Origin: Gracilaria gracilis
Lineage: Eukaryota; Rhodophyta; Florideophyceae; Gracilariales; Gracilariaceae
Reading direction: 5' to 3'
DNA length: 64,000 nt
NCBI GenBank assembly: GCA_030374805.1
Contig: JARGSG010000119.1
Coordinates: 1-64,000, forward strand
Part shown: piece by piece, positions 10,167 through 21,995 of the stretch
Layout of the letters: the number at the start of each line of letters is the position of its first letter
How positions within the stretch are numbered: position 1 is the first letter of the stretch
Translations under genes and position numbers: made by a program
Notes under the pieces: model-generated
Told to the model about the DNA's origin: nothing
What the model saw: only the letters and a program-made list of their open reading frames with translations
The model's database searches: none

Positions 10167-11537
10167 CTATGGAGCAGTTCCGAATTTTTGTTCAACTTTT
10201 CGAAGTATGGCTGATCCCGATAGTACATCATTTTCCGTGCAGAGATCCGTGACATAGTTTTTGACCATCGTGAGAGGTGGCTTTATAACTGGCCAGGTGT
10301 GTCGGTGAGATCCGATACCCACAACAATTGCCCACGACAAAATGTCAGATCTCTCATTCTCTTTGAGAAAAAAGTAATGGTACTCCACATCGCATTTCAA
10401 GTGCACTAGTTGTGGAGATTCCTGGAGATGAATCGGGCTTCTGCAATACCTTGCTCGGGAATTTAACGGATATGGCGGGCATTTTCCGATATTGCGCGTG
10501 CTTACTGGAAAAATACCCCTCTGCGCCATAGCTTTCATTTTGTCCATAATATCTGGGTTTGCCCCCTGAAGATGTGGTGGAATTCTGACTAGAGAACACT
10601 TCTCTGGATCTCTCACACCCTCTTTTCCGCAGTCACAACAACCAATGAAATCAGGAAGCTTCGAACAAGCAACCGAACCCGAATCATTGAGTTCAAATTT
10701 CTTCTTTCCTACACAGAACTTCCAGTTCGGAATCAAGTGTTGCGGATCTGTTGCTTGTTGCAGCGATGAAAGCTGATCTAAACTGGCAATGAAAGCAACA
10801 TGTTTGCAGAAGAGAGGAAACGCATTTTGTCCAAAGAAGAAGACTTGTTTCGCAAGACTTTCTTCGTAATCAATTCCGTCATTGTCAAAGAAAGCGGATT
10901 GGTCTATTTCATATTGTATTCCGACCGAATTCCGTGTGCCAGACAATAGAGTGCCATAATTATGTATTTCAGGTGTCGGTATGAACTGTGGTAATATATT
11001 AGTTCTATTCTTCTCAGAACAACTCAGTACATGCTCACGTCTGAAATAATGACTTGACCTAGACGTATCTGCAGGAGAGCTTGACAGAGAAGGGAAATGT
11101 TCATATTCCCGGGTCTGATTATTTGCGTAACATCGTGATCCATTCCAAACACCATCATGACCTTCTCGACAATGATCGACACTTGATGCACAGCACTTAA
11201 TACCAGAACAGGTAACAGTTTTCCTCTTCACCGGAATCTTATTTCCAAGTAGAAACACAATTGAACTTTTGGTGACCTTCGCGCGAGGAGAATACGGAGA
11301 GCTTTGCAAGAAGGTCTCTTCCGTTAAACCGAAACCCTCTAAGTTCAGAAAGGAAGCAAAGCCTTTTTCTGATGTAGGGTGATAGGGAGGCGGTTTATCG
11401 AAAACATGAGATTCGGCGGCTCGGATATTGCGGGAAATACGGTAGTAGCCGTCCTTAATATCAAAAAGTATAGCAGCTTTCTCATGTTGTTCAGAGAGAG
11501 AAGATCTTTGGGTTGAAAGCAAACTTGAAATATCCAT
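10167..11537 (-). CDS. Cys-rich ORF, probable N-terminal part of a MULE- or KDZ-like transposase
   Basis: An open frame of 456 codons. The first third is Ser-rich. Next come cysteine clusters (CSGIKCCASSVDHC near residue 112 and CSKLPDFIGCCDCGKEG near residue 280) that could bind zinc. Near the end is a segment VVGIGSHRHTWPVIKPP. A hydrophobic strand followed by a His box and a Pro-rich stretch precedes the catalytic domain in several MULE-type transposases. No DDE core follows, because the frame stops where a rhomboid remnant begins. I read it as a truncated DNA-transposon gene. An unknown Cys-rich host protein is the alternative. Confidence 0.35.
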   Translation of the reverse strand: MDISSLLSTQRSSLSEQHEKAAILFDIKDGYYRISRNIRAAESHVFDKPPPYHPTSEKGFASFLNLEGFGLTEETFLQSSPYSPRAKVTKSSIVFLLGNKIPVKRKTVTCSGIKCCASSVDHCREGHDGVWNGSRCYANNQTREYEHFPSLSSSPADTSRSSHYFRREHVLSCSEKNRTNILPQFIPTPEIHNYGTLLSGTRNSVGIQYEIDQSAFFDNDGIDYEESLAKQVFFFGQNAFPLFCKHVAFIASLDQLSSLQQATDPQHLIPNWKFCVGKKKFELNDSGSVACSKLPDFIGCCDCGKEGVRDPEKCSLVRIPPHLQGANPDIMDKMKAMAQRGIFPVSTRNIGKCPPYPLNSRARYCRSPIHLQESPQLVHLKCDVEYHYFFLKENERSDILSWAIVVGIGSHRHTWPVIKPPLTMVKNYVTDLCTENDVLSGSAILRKVEQKFGTAP

Positions 11538-11699
11538 AATCTCACACTCGGGCGGCAGAAATGATCAAGGACCCAGTTCTGGAAAGCAATTCTTGAACGA
11601 AAAAAGGATACGAGACTACTACTCGATTCATACGAACACGTGACTTCTAGCTCAACGACGTAGCGTCGCGGTGAACTCGGATCTATTCGCAAAACTATT

Positions 11700-12480
11700 C
11701 GTTAAAAGCTTAGTTTAAAATTTATTGAAAAATATGCACCGTGACCTATTATTTCTGTTTTGAATTTTTTCTCTAATGGCTCCCCTTCATTCACATACAA
11801 TTTTTTTTTACTTGCCATAGTACTAAGTACAAGTAGAAAAGAACAAAACGAACCATACGTTTCTTTGATGCACAAAAAAGTCTGTACATCGTATCGTTAA
11901 TATTAATTTTTTCAGTAAAGATAAACCAATTTATGTCAAAGAATTTTTTTTACTACGAAATGTAAATATGCTGTCAACTTTTGTATGTTTTTTATAAATT
12001 AGGAGATTTTAGTATTTTATCCCATGCTAAAAGTAATTTGCGTACATTGGAGATTGTTATTATATAAAAGACAGACTTGTTTGGGTACTGTGACGAAAAA
12101 TGAATCAAAATGACAGTATTACGCATAATAGAAAAATATATTTTCCTTTATGACAATTGGACATATTTATACGCGATAAGCAATTATTACATAATATTTT
12201 TTGGCAAGAGTATGGAAATGAGGACAATGTCATGTTCTTGTTGTAACAAATGTAACATTTTTTCAGGAGCATAAAAAAAGAAAAGTTTGGGACATGTACA
12301 CATTATGAATACAAAAGTGTATTTGCCATGAAGAGGACGTATATAGTTCTTTTATGGTGCTATTTTAAATTTTAATTACTTGAAGAATTCAAGTTTTGGT
12401 TTTTGAATGTAAAGAATAATGAGTATGTAAATCACTTTTGACAGTTTATATTTTATTTCGATGTTTTGTTTCTTGTAACT
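11700..12480. other. AT-rich non-coding island
   Basis: Base composition falls abruptly to strongly A/T-rich, with many poly-T/poly-A runs and no open frame of note, between GC-balanced flanks. No terminal repeats were found. It may be old MITE or AT-rich satellite material, or a matrix-type spacer. Confidence 0.6.
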
Positions 12481-12599
12481 ATGGTGCTGTTTTTTGTAGC
12501 AGAACTTGGTTGATGGTGCATTGTGCTGTTCATCGAGCAAGCACGCTCGACGCATATGCGCCGTACCGAGTGTTTGTGCAATCCGGACCTTGCGGCTCT

Positions 12600-15500
12600 A
12601 AGGCCAATGTTGCGGCGCTCCCTTAAGGACCCGCACTCTTTCGCATTCACTCAGTAAAAGACACAGTCACCGTTTACAAACAATACAATCAGACATATCG
12701 TAACACCGAACCGCTCTCGCTGTTCCAGCAACATTCGCGAATAACGCCCGATAGCGTTAGCGCTCCTGCGCATCACCGTCTTTAGACATCCAGTCTAAAG
12801 CAAGCCATTAACGGTTTAAACTCCACACTTAAACCAACATGGCAGACAACTTCCAAGAAGTTCCCACCAAGAAGAACACATATTCATTCGCCCCTAGAAT
12901 GAATCTAACCACGGAAAACCAAACCAACTTTGCTAAGATAATCCGTACCGCCCTAAGAGACCATCCTCATGGTATTGAGTTCCTAAACCGCCTGCGTGAC
13001 CGCATAAACCCACTTCTTTTGTCGCATCCCGATATCCTAAAGCACAACAACTTGTTGAAAGCATTAGAAAAGAAGTTAGATGAATCGGGCTTGAACCTCA
13101 AAGATGGAAAGAACTCTGCACACCGCATTGCACGTACCATTTGGTATGATGACGCAACGCGCCCGAACCTCCAAACCTTCATCGACATGCATGAAAACAA
13201 TCCATACAACGATAGAACACTTCCGGAAGCTATATCACTCCGATATAGATTCTCCAACACCATCGACAAGAATGCCGAAGAAGGTAATGGCGATAATGAA
13301 GCCATTAATGAAGAAACCCCTGACAAACCACCGCCGCCGAACACCGAAGACCCGCGAGAACCGAACCCTCCACCGGCTCCATACAACTCAGAATCTCCCA
13401 AGCCGACCGACGAGCTTTCCCATTTCTTCGACGACAACGATGAAATTACCCCAGCCCCCCCAAAGAAGAACAAAAAAGCGATCAAACCAAGCCGTTCCGA
13501 AGACTTCACACCCAACGAAGCGGAAAATCGCGCACAAGCACAGGACCTCCAGCTCAATGAGGTGCTCCATGCTATTACCGAACTCAACACCCGTGTTGAG
13601 ACAACCTCCGAAACACTCGTACAGCAAGTCAATAAGACTATTGAAGAACGATTCCACGAGTCCAATCGAAAGCTCGACAATGCGCTCCAGCAAAAATCAA
13701 TTGAGCTCCGTAAGTTAGCTCAGGATAATGAGAGTCGCTTCAGGTTCCTCGAACGTAAGATCGCTCCCGAACCGCCGCTCATTAACGCCCGAATCCCTCC
13801 GAATCACGACCAACGCGACGAACACACAGCCCATCGAACCGGAAGAGCAACAGACAGCTGGCAGTATAAAACCGCCCTTTCCAGAAGACAGAACACAGGA
13901 CCGAAGGAAAATCAGCAGGCACATACCGCTATGAACCAAACTCAGGGAGATCTCGACACGCCCCGTCCAAACTTCCAGCAGTCTCCACCGCCGCAATTCC
14001 CAGCAATGTCGCCTGGTGATGAACCTTCCTATCGCACCAACGCCTCCGGGTACAACCGCATGACAAATCGACTACGCCACATTGCAAGCTGAAACGGTCG
14101 TAACTCGGATCATGATGAGAAGTTCATGAAGCGCATCCAGAAAGGCATGACAACCGTCACGCAAGTGTTCAAAGACAAACGCTTCAAGGGGAAATCCAGC
14201 GAATCATGGATCGAATTCATCAAGCGCTTCGAAAGAACAGCATTCTTAACATGCTTCCTCAACGCTGACGAAGCCCTTGTAGCGCTCCCACTTGCATTGG
14301 ACGACGCAGCCGAGATTCACTTCTCCGAATACGTTGCACACCAATGCCAAGACTATGAGCATGCCAAGCACCTGATGGCTGAAAAGTACCACGACTCAAC
14401 ACACCAATTAAGAGTCCTGGATCGGCTTCGAGATATCCATATCAGCCAGTATATGGATGGCAACAGTACGATCCTAGAAACGTACAACGAGGTGATTGCG
14501 GAAATTGACAAGAAGGCGATCCATATCCCTGTTCACTTCCGCAATGATCACAACAAACGCGAGTTTCCATTCAACGCCGTACGTGGTCAGGAATGGGCTC
14601 GCCCAACTATGGAGGGCCCACCAGAGAAGATCGAGACCTACACTCAATTGAGCAAGCAACTCGCATATCGAGTCACGAAGCATTGCAAATGGTTAGAAGA
14701 CTCCAACAACCAGCCCAGCGTGTACAAACCATTAGCCTCCCACGATCCCTTCAAGCCCGACAAACCGAATCTCTACAGCAACGTAGATATCCTATACACA
14801 AACCAGCGATACGGCAAGCCAGTCAATACCCGAAGCAAACCTTGGCTCCGCAACCGAAAGTACACCCGCAAAGACCTTCCATGCTACATATGCGGGGCCC
14901 TAGACCATTTGATGCGTAACTGCCCCAAGCGCAAAAAGGCAAGGAAGGTGTATGACATGCTACTCTCCACGGCCAAGTCACCGGACGACGTCGAAGACTT
15001 TGAGCAAACTGTTCGAGCTCTAATCGTAGAGCTCGAAAACCTGGAGACCGAAGAAGACACACACGAAAACCCCACGTTCGAAACGCTCTTGGCGTTTGGA
15101 TCTCATGCGAGCGAAGTTCCAGAATCAACCAAATGCGAGGCTCCAGAATGTACCGATCGTGAAAGCACGAGCGCGTACAAAGAGCTCGAAACCTTGCTCA
15201 CAATCAACAAGAGCTGACACGCCAATATGAACACTGGAGATCAGGCTTTTTTGACGGAGAATTGAATCGCCGACAACTCTCCCCAAAAAGGCGAAACCCA
15301 GATACCAACTTTGTATCTATAGTGACTCCCATAGTCGCAATCGATACGATCGCTAATGACACCGCCCAAGACTCCACACCAACCGCCGCCCCAACGGCTC
15401 AAACCCCCATCCTCGATCCGACAAACCGCTCCCTGCCGTGTAAGAACCCTGAAGCGCTCGTCAACTTCACAACCTCAGATGATGAGACTAATGCGTTATC

Positions 15501-17385
15501 CCCAAACGAAGTCGTGGACCTTATTAGGGAACACGCCGACTTCCACCCATACTACGGGCGTCACATCGCTAATGCAGCGCGCTCCTTCGCCGGAGCATGC
15601 ATAGACTCCGGCGCAACGCGATCCGTCATAGGATACATTGAAGCTACCAACTTCATTCGATGATCCGGCAACAACACGGAGATCAGCAAAGGCTCCACAA
15701 AAACTACTTATAGATTTGGTCCAGCCGTGAAGGAAGCCATGGGAACACTATCAATTCCCATACCTTTCCCAAACAACCACATCATACCGATTACAATTGA
15801 TGTGGTTGAAGCCGAGATACCATTACTACTTGGCTACGATTTCGGAAAGTAACACTCGATGGTACTGGATATGGGTGACGGTCTTTACTTCTCCAATAAG
15901 TATAATTGGATATCACGGGTACACGAAGTTCACGGTCACCTGTTTTATCAATGGAACCCATCGAATCATGCATCAATCCTAGTGAACACTCACAGCCCGT
16001 ACAGTGTTCAGGAACTACGGAAAATGCACTACGCCTTCTACCATCCCTCCACGCAGAAGTTATTAAACTTACTTCTCCGCCAGAAGACGAATCGGACATC
16101 ACCCGAAACCCGAAAGCTACTTGACGAGATCTACCAAGCATGCCAAACATGTCAGACCTTCAAGGACAGACCACTCCGCTTTAAGGTTTCAATCCCACCA
16201 GAGAAGATTATCTTCAACAACGAGATCTCGCTCGACCTAATGTACCTTAAGGATAAGGAAAAACAGTACCCGGTGGTCCACATCGTGGACCTGGAGACCG
16301 GTTTCTCCAATGCCGCATTACTAGAAGCCGAATCAACCGAAGCAGTTTGGTCCACCTTCCTGATGTGCTGGGTAACAACATACATCGGTACCCCCAAACA
16401 AGCAGAGAGTTGATCAAGGGCCAGCCTTCACTTCTGCGCTGTGGAAAAACCTGACCGAGGAGCTTGGAATTGAGCTCGTTCCTACTGGCGTCCAGTCCCA
16501 CAATTCTCTGGGACTAGGTGAACGATATCACCAACCATTGCGCCGCCTATTCAACAAGATTTCACTTGAATATCCAACTCTGGATAGGCAGGTCAAATTG
16601 AGGCTGGCAATCAAGGCGATGAACGACACCATGGGACCTAACGGACTGGTACCATCGTTACTCGTTTTCGGAGTACTGCCGCGCCTACCAGGCATATACT
16701 CAAGCATAACAAACAACCGAGAAAGGTTCAATGCTTTCGAAATGGCACGCCGAGAGTACCAATCTATCATTGCTGAACTCCGCGTTCAACAAGCACTGCG
16801 CTCCAGGACACCAACATCCGCATCATATGCTATTATGCCAGGGCATTTAGTCAGAGTGTTTCGAGAAGAACACTCCGTTCGCATACGAGGACGTTTCTCC
16901 GGCCCCTACAAAGTTCTGAAGATACAAGGGAAACAAGTATTTGTCAACCAGAACGGCCAATGTGTCCAGTATAACATTGCCCAATGTATCCCTGACACAG
17001 CACTCCCTAGCTATCAGTCTCAACAGTTTGACCCAGAATTTGACGCCGCCATCTAAGAAGAGCCACATCGGACATATGTGACGGAGATCCTCCAGAAAGG
17101 GGACCGCCGATTCGACTTACCACAATGACGCGATGCTAAACGGAAGGAACTGGAAGGGCTAACAAGATGCAAATTGTGGGATATCGTTACTGTAAATCAA
17201 GCCAATGCCGAATGTTCCACCCAGGATGAACACACCACCGCCGCCGATAATCCACCTAACATACTTGGCACGAGATGGGTTCTAGCCATTAAGAACGTGG
17301 AAACGGAAACGCCGATTTACAAAGCACGAATGATCGCGCAAGGCTCCAAGGACCCGGAGAAGCATCGAATTGTGCACGAGGCTCA
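12600..17385 (+). mobile_element. broken Ty1/copia-type retrotransposon, 3' truncated
   Basis: A fossil in the order leader, gag, protease, integrase, start of reverse transcriptase, which is the copia order. The gag region (12839-15217) ends with a CCHC knuckle CYICGALDHLMRNC. The protease region follows near 15600-15850. The integrase core with its HHCC-like and catalytic stretches lies around 16000-17050. Only the first part of reverse transcriptase (LGTRWVLAIK..., YKARMIAQGSKD) remains before the sequence changes to a hAT piece. No second LTR is present, so the 5' boundary is a guess. It looks degraded, with several breaks, and therefore old. Confidence 0.8.
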
Positions 17386-18290
17386 AGTTTTCCGGTATCG
17401 GTGTACTCCTGTTATACAGAGCAAAACGTTGACGACATTTTCAGAGCTTGCATCAGTGCAACCATCAAATATTAGAGTTCCATACGTCTGCCGCAGTGAA
17501 GCACCAAGTTCCGACTTGACCAACTTCAGCTCCTGTTCGTTGAATCCGTTCAGATTTTCCCCCGCCATGCGTGAAATGGTTGGCACATCTCTGGCCAATT
17601 GAGGAGCCAGGAGCTCCACCAACTCAAACAGTTCACTTTCACCCTCAGTACGGCTCAAAATCGAAAACGGAAGCATGTGATTTACGATCAACCGCGTGAG
17701 GAGCTCGTTCATGCGTGATGTGACATCCCTTCTTGAGTTCTTCTCGTTCTGCATGGCGGAAAATGGCTGCGTCGAAATGATGTCTTCTCTCACAGATGGA
17801 ATTCTTCTCGGATCATGATGGGGACCCGGAGGTGGCCCCCCTTGACGTTGGCGTTTTAATGGAGTTGCGGGAACCCCAAAACACTCAAAAGTGCTCCCGA
17901 GCTCTTCGTACGCTTTCCGAAGTGATGGGGTTTTCAGAAGTCTAGAGAGTGTGTCGGGGGAGGTAAAGCGACATTGCAAAAGGTGTTGACCAAGTTGTGT
18001 AGCATTAGGTGTTGCGGCTTTTGTTTGCAACCGGCACCCGTTGCAGGTTGTGTACACTGAGTCCGTAGATAAAGAGGATTCGTTGCTGGGCTGTAACGAA
18101 AAGCATTCGGTCGGCCACCAACTCCGTTTGCGGCCAACCTTTCGCGACATTGATGAATGAGATTCACGGTTACTGGTGTGGTTGCTTGTAGACATCTTAG
18201 AATACTACACTCCTCAAAACGGTGAAAAAGAAAGCCAAGACTGCAGGCAATCCAACGTAAAGCGTTGTAGCTAGACTTGTTGGCCAAAAA
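17383..18290 (-). mobile_element. hAT transposase fragment (BED finger plus DUF659-like region)
   Basis: The minus-strand frame from the ATG at 18195 reads 270 codons. It has a BED-type zinc finger (RKRSWWPTECF, then CNGCRLQT and a spaced His/Cys pair), a linker, and a segment with MNELLTRLIVNHMLPFSIL and TLIFDGCTDASSENVVNVLL. This is the usual start of the hAT catalytic region (first Asp). The rest of the catalytic domain and the C-terminal dimerisation region are missing, and the frame ends at the copia junction near 17385. No terminal repeats were found. Confidence 0.75.
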
Positions 18291-18605
18291 GTTGGCGGAT
18301 GCAATGCGGACTTTGCTTGAAAGGGAGCCACAATCTCTAACAGTGCGCCAGTTCTACGTTCCTTCTGGTACCCCGGGATTATAGAGGTTTATAGCCATGG
18401 ATTTTGAGTGTGGCGAGACATTTCACACCTCCTTGTATTTTTCCTGTCAGAGACGGGACTCACTGACGAAACGGCTTACGAGCGGCAAGACTTTCCATAC
18501 GGGTTACCGTGTACAATTCTGAAAGCTCACTTTCTAACTGAGCTTTCATGATTGTTTTTCGAAACTGAAGAAAAACGATACAGAGCACCGTGACAGGCAA
18601 AGTTT
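18291..18605. other. spacer with no gene
   Basis: No supported frame. A hairpin with arms GTGACAGG (18590-18597) and CCTGTCAC (18617-18624) lies at its right end and extends outward with a bulge (CACC with GGTG). Confidence 0.5.
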
Positions 18606-19289
18606 TTGCATTTTCACCTGTCACAGCACGGTGGGGAAGAAAATTTTTGTGAGACGCCGAACGCTGCTTGGCACCAACCCACTGAGGTCGTATTGTACTA
18701 CATGTTCGATACGTACTGGAAAACAAATATGAAGGATTGGAATCTTGGAAAGGTGTCCAGTATTCGAAGGACATCTGGGGTGTTCGATGCTGCGGCTCTT
18801 CAAAATAAGTTGGAATCTAGAGATGGCGAAGATGACCTTCCGGAGGATTGAGATACCTTGGTAATCAGCAAGGTTGATGACGAGATTCGCTCGTATTTCA
18901 AGTGGTCGGAAGGAAAGGCCTTGTACGATCAGATACATAGATTGGCGGCTGATATAGGTCCCAAAGCGCTCCAAAAAGTCCAGAAGGTGCTGGAGAACAT
19001 GAAAAGCGTCTTGTCTCAAAGCGCGCTCCCAGATGTGACCCTCATCACCGATGTGGAATTGAAGACATGTTCCAGTCAAGATCTAATGACAATCGACCCG
19101 ACGACGCCAGAAACAGCCGACATCTTGCTGATTAGGGCTCCCAACCGTGCTAACTTGAAACCTGAAAAACGCAAAAGAGTTTCGCGGAGAGATTTGACCG
19201 CCAAAAGTGGAACAAATATAGTGCGGAGTCCTTTATCCCATTGCGAACACCCCGAGAAACACCAAACGAATCGCAGGAAACCAAGTTGA
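18606..19289 (+). pseudogene. unrecognised ORF pair in one frame separated by a single TGA
   Basis: The frame is open from about 18606 to 19289 except for a TGA at 18849-18851. The second half is helical, with a C-terminal basic tail (EKRKRVSRRDL). No family is recognised, and the setting between transposons suggests a transposon-derived gene. The first half includes WHQPTEVVLYY, encoded by a 34-bp stretch nearly identical to the end of the Ty3 LTR at 38277-38310 and 50191-50224. This could mean that an LTR end contributes coding sequence. Confidence 0.3.
18669..18702. repeat. LTR-end-like 34-bp sequence
   Basis: It begins TGGCACCAACCCACTGAGGT and ends TATTGTACTACA. It matches the last 34 bases of the 508-bp Ty3 LTRs at 38310 and 50224 with about three differences, while the sequences further upstream do not match. 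It may be a relic of a related LTR family or a conserved LTR terminus. Confidence 0.6.
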
Positions 19290-19849
19290 ACACATTATAG
19301 TCGAGATTAGTTACCACGTTAAAAAGCTTAGTGATGAGCGTAGAACAGAAGACTTTCTGGGCAACGAACCGAACTGTGTTTTTTTTGTTACGCGTGCAAT
19401 ATGGAAGTTGCATTGGTGTGATAATGAGGGTATCGATGACGAGAGAGTGCAAGTAGAGGTTTTGTGTAGCACATACCGAAAGCGGGAGAGCACAGATACC
19501 AGATTTATAATTAAGTCTGGGTAATGAAACAGTTGGTGATAGTGAAAATGTGCGGGACGATAGGTGCGTTCACGCCAATACATCGGACACATTGACGGCG
19601 ATACATCGGATGATAGGTGCTGAGGGCGATAGATCGCACCAAATTTGCGCGCCAAAAGTGCCGTGGTCTTGGTTTGAATTAGACGCAAGACTGTTTCCCT
19701 GTTGGCCTTCTTTGCCGCGGAAAGAGCATAGAGGTACTTGGAAGCCAATGATTAGCTGTGGAGGATGTGGGACGGGGGCAAGGTTTCTATTGGAGAAGAG
19801 GGTGAGTGGAGAGCTCCGATTCGGGCAGCGCAAATGCTCTTGAACGGTA
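19290..19849. other. spacer with no gene
   Basis: No supported coding frame or RNA gene seen. Confidence 0.5.
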
Positions 19850-21901
19850 CAGGTGGTCACTGTTATTAGTGTGGGCCACACTAATTCTGAATCCTTTATT
19901 CTCGGCCACCTCACATGAATTAGTGTGGCCCACACTATTTTTGAAGCCACACTAATTATGGTACGGCGTAATTAGTGTGGGCCACACTATTTGGAGGTCA
20001 CCCAAATAGTGTGGGTTCTCATTACATGCTACGCAGTGACTCCGACGATCGCGCCCTCGAAGTTCTCTCGATACTTGTTCACAATCGCTGGCAACTGCGG
20101 AAAGAGCTGTCGCTCCTCCCACTGCCCGTTGAGATTGAGCGCCATACCGCACCTGATCATGGCTTTTCTTGCAGAGCTAACCCCATCAGCGTCTCGTTGA
20201 GCGCTCACCGCCCTTACCGACTCAGCCGCCAACTTAAGAAAATGGGGCTTCCCAAGATTTGTGAGCTTTCCCGACGATCTTGTGCCGTCGGACCAACGCC
20301 CTTGCTCTAACAACGTCAGCTTAAAATCATCCCATCGGTCCCTCCAGTAAGTCTTTAACTTTTGTATAACGAAACTGTTCGCAGGTTGCACCAAGTGCGT
20401 GGCATTACAGGGAAAGAACCTTATTTCTGTGTTTGATTCCGCCAACGCCTCCTTCACATCGTTGGTGAGGTCATGGCTGTTCACATTGTCAATATAGAGC
20501 ACACGCTTTCGGCCGTTTGGCAACGGGGAAAGAACCCTCTTTTCCTTTACCCACTGCAAAAAACTCGCTTGTCCATCCAGGCTTTCGGACCTGTACGGTA
20601 CGTCACACCGGGCACATCATCCGAGAGCCGTCGGATGGGACACTTCTTTTCAGGGTTCTTAAATATCATCATTGGCGTTCCCAATCGAGCATTTGGACCA
20701 CTGGAGATCAAGACCATCATCGTCATACGGTCATCACCCGAAACGACATCTGTGTAGCGTACCGTTGTGTCTCCTACTAACGCCAGTGTCTTATGGTTGT
20801 CCATGTTTATGCAGAAGTGGGTTTCATCTGCGTTAAAGATATCGTCTTCCCGCAGTACATTGAAGCGGAAATCACGGGCTAGCTGGCCAAGGTGGAATGC
20901 CACCTCTCTTTCAATTTGTTCCTGTTTGGCTGGGGACACCATTAGTTTCCCGCATTGGGTACGGTTAACGATATGCGACTTTTCCATGAACGACTGTATC
21001 CAGCGCGGCGTGATTCGATCCTTGATCAAGACGCCACTGCTGGAGTCCACCATTGTGTTGTAGTAAGGGCCTTCGGTGTTGCCATTAATCAGTTTCAATG
21101 TTAGCAGACGAAGAAGTCTAGCATTGAACTTTACCCCGGCTTTCCGCATCCGTGTGAATTCGTCCAGCAGATCTTCTTGTAGCGCAGCAACATAAGGTGT
21201 CACCCTACGTTCTCTACCCGTCGACGCTTTACAATAGTGGCGCTGCAGACCTCTTTTCGTATGCTTCACGAAAGAATAATGGTTCTGCTTTGAAGTTTTG
21301 TTGTGGCCTATGACCAATTGCTGTCTGTTCTTCCATTACCTACTGGCTCTCTACAAATTCGCTTTGGTGCTTCCACGGAAAATTTGAGGAAAGTGGTGTA
21401 TCGCTTGGGAACTGACATGTTTTGGACCATGGCATGCAGCGTGTTCTATCATCCACTTGGCTATGCAGACTTTTTAGGTGTTGGTGAGCACGTTTTGTGC
21501 TCTCCAGCTTGCCTTTGGGGTATTCGAAGGATCTGTGTTCGGGGTTGGTGGGGTAAGCGTGGGGTCGTCCGGTGCATTGGGTGGGTTTGTGGGAGGCACG
21601 GATTGAGAGCTTTGATTGGAATTCATTCGAGCGAATGCCCTTAGTATCGGTGATGAGGTGAGATTCATCAGGCGATCTCGAGTGCACCAAGAGAAGAACT
21701 GCTGGGCGAGGAATGCAAGAACAATCTGTGTTGCTTTATGATAGTAAAAGGGCGCCCAAACGGTTAGAATCTGCGTCTGTGATCTCTTCCCCACACTAAT
21801 TCCGTGAGTCAATTTGAAGTCCGCACATATATTAGTGTGGGCCACACTAAATAGCGTGTCTACACAATTTTTGAACCCACACTAATAACAGTGCTCACCT
21901 G
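19850..21901 (-). mobile_element. complete-looking pogo-like Tc1/mariner element
   Basis: The terminal inverted repeats are about 25 bases. The left end reads CAGGTGGTCACTGTTATTAG and the right end, reverse-complemented, reads CAGGTGAGCACTGTTATTAG, with two differences. Subterminal palindromes of the type AGTGTGGGCCACACT recur several times at the left end (19868-20010) and the right end (21832-21888), probably as transposase binding sites. The left flank is TA, as expected for this superfamily. The right flank is GG, so the TA duplication is not intact. The element carries one transposase gene on the minus strand. Confidence 0.85.
20029..21317 (-). pseudogene. pogo/Fot1-type DDE transposase with one frameshift
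   Basis: It catalyses cut-and-paste transposition of the surrounding element. The N-terminal half (from 21317) carries helix-turn-helix/CENPB-like sequence, then the first catalytic block DIFNADETHFCINMD and the strand-rich segment VSGDDRMTMMVLISS. The second block LYIDNVNSHD (the second Asp with the DNxxSH signature) and the downstream catalytic region are in another frame ending at 20029. The two frames overlap at 20547-20559, beside a run of six T on the coding strand that is one base short. Apart from that the gene is open, which suggests recent inactivation or a homopolymer sequencing error. Confidence 0.85.
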
Positions 21902-21995
21902 GGAGCAGCGGGAAACCGTCGAAAACCGATTATTTCATACACACTTGAGACAACCTTTTCTTCCCCACGACAATAGTCTCAATTCCATCTGATTG

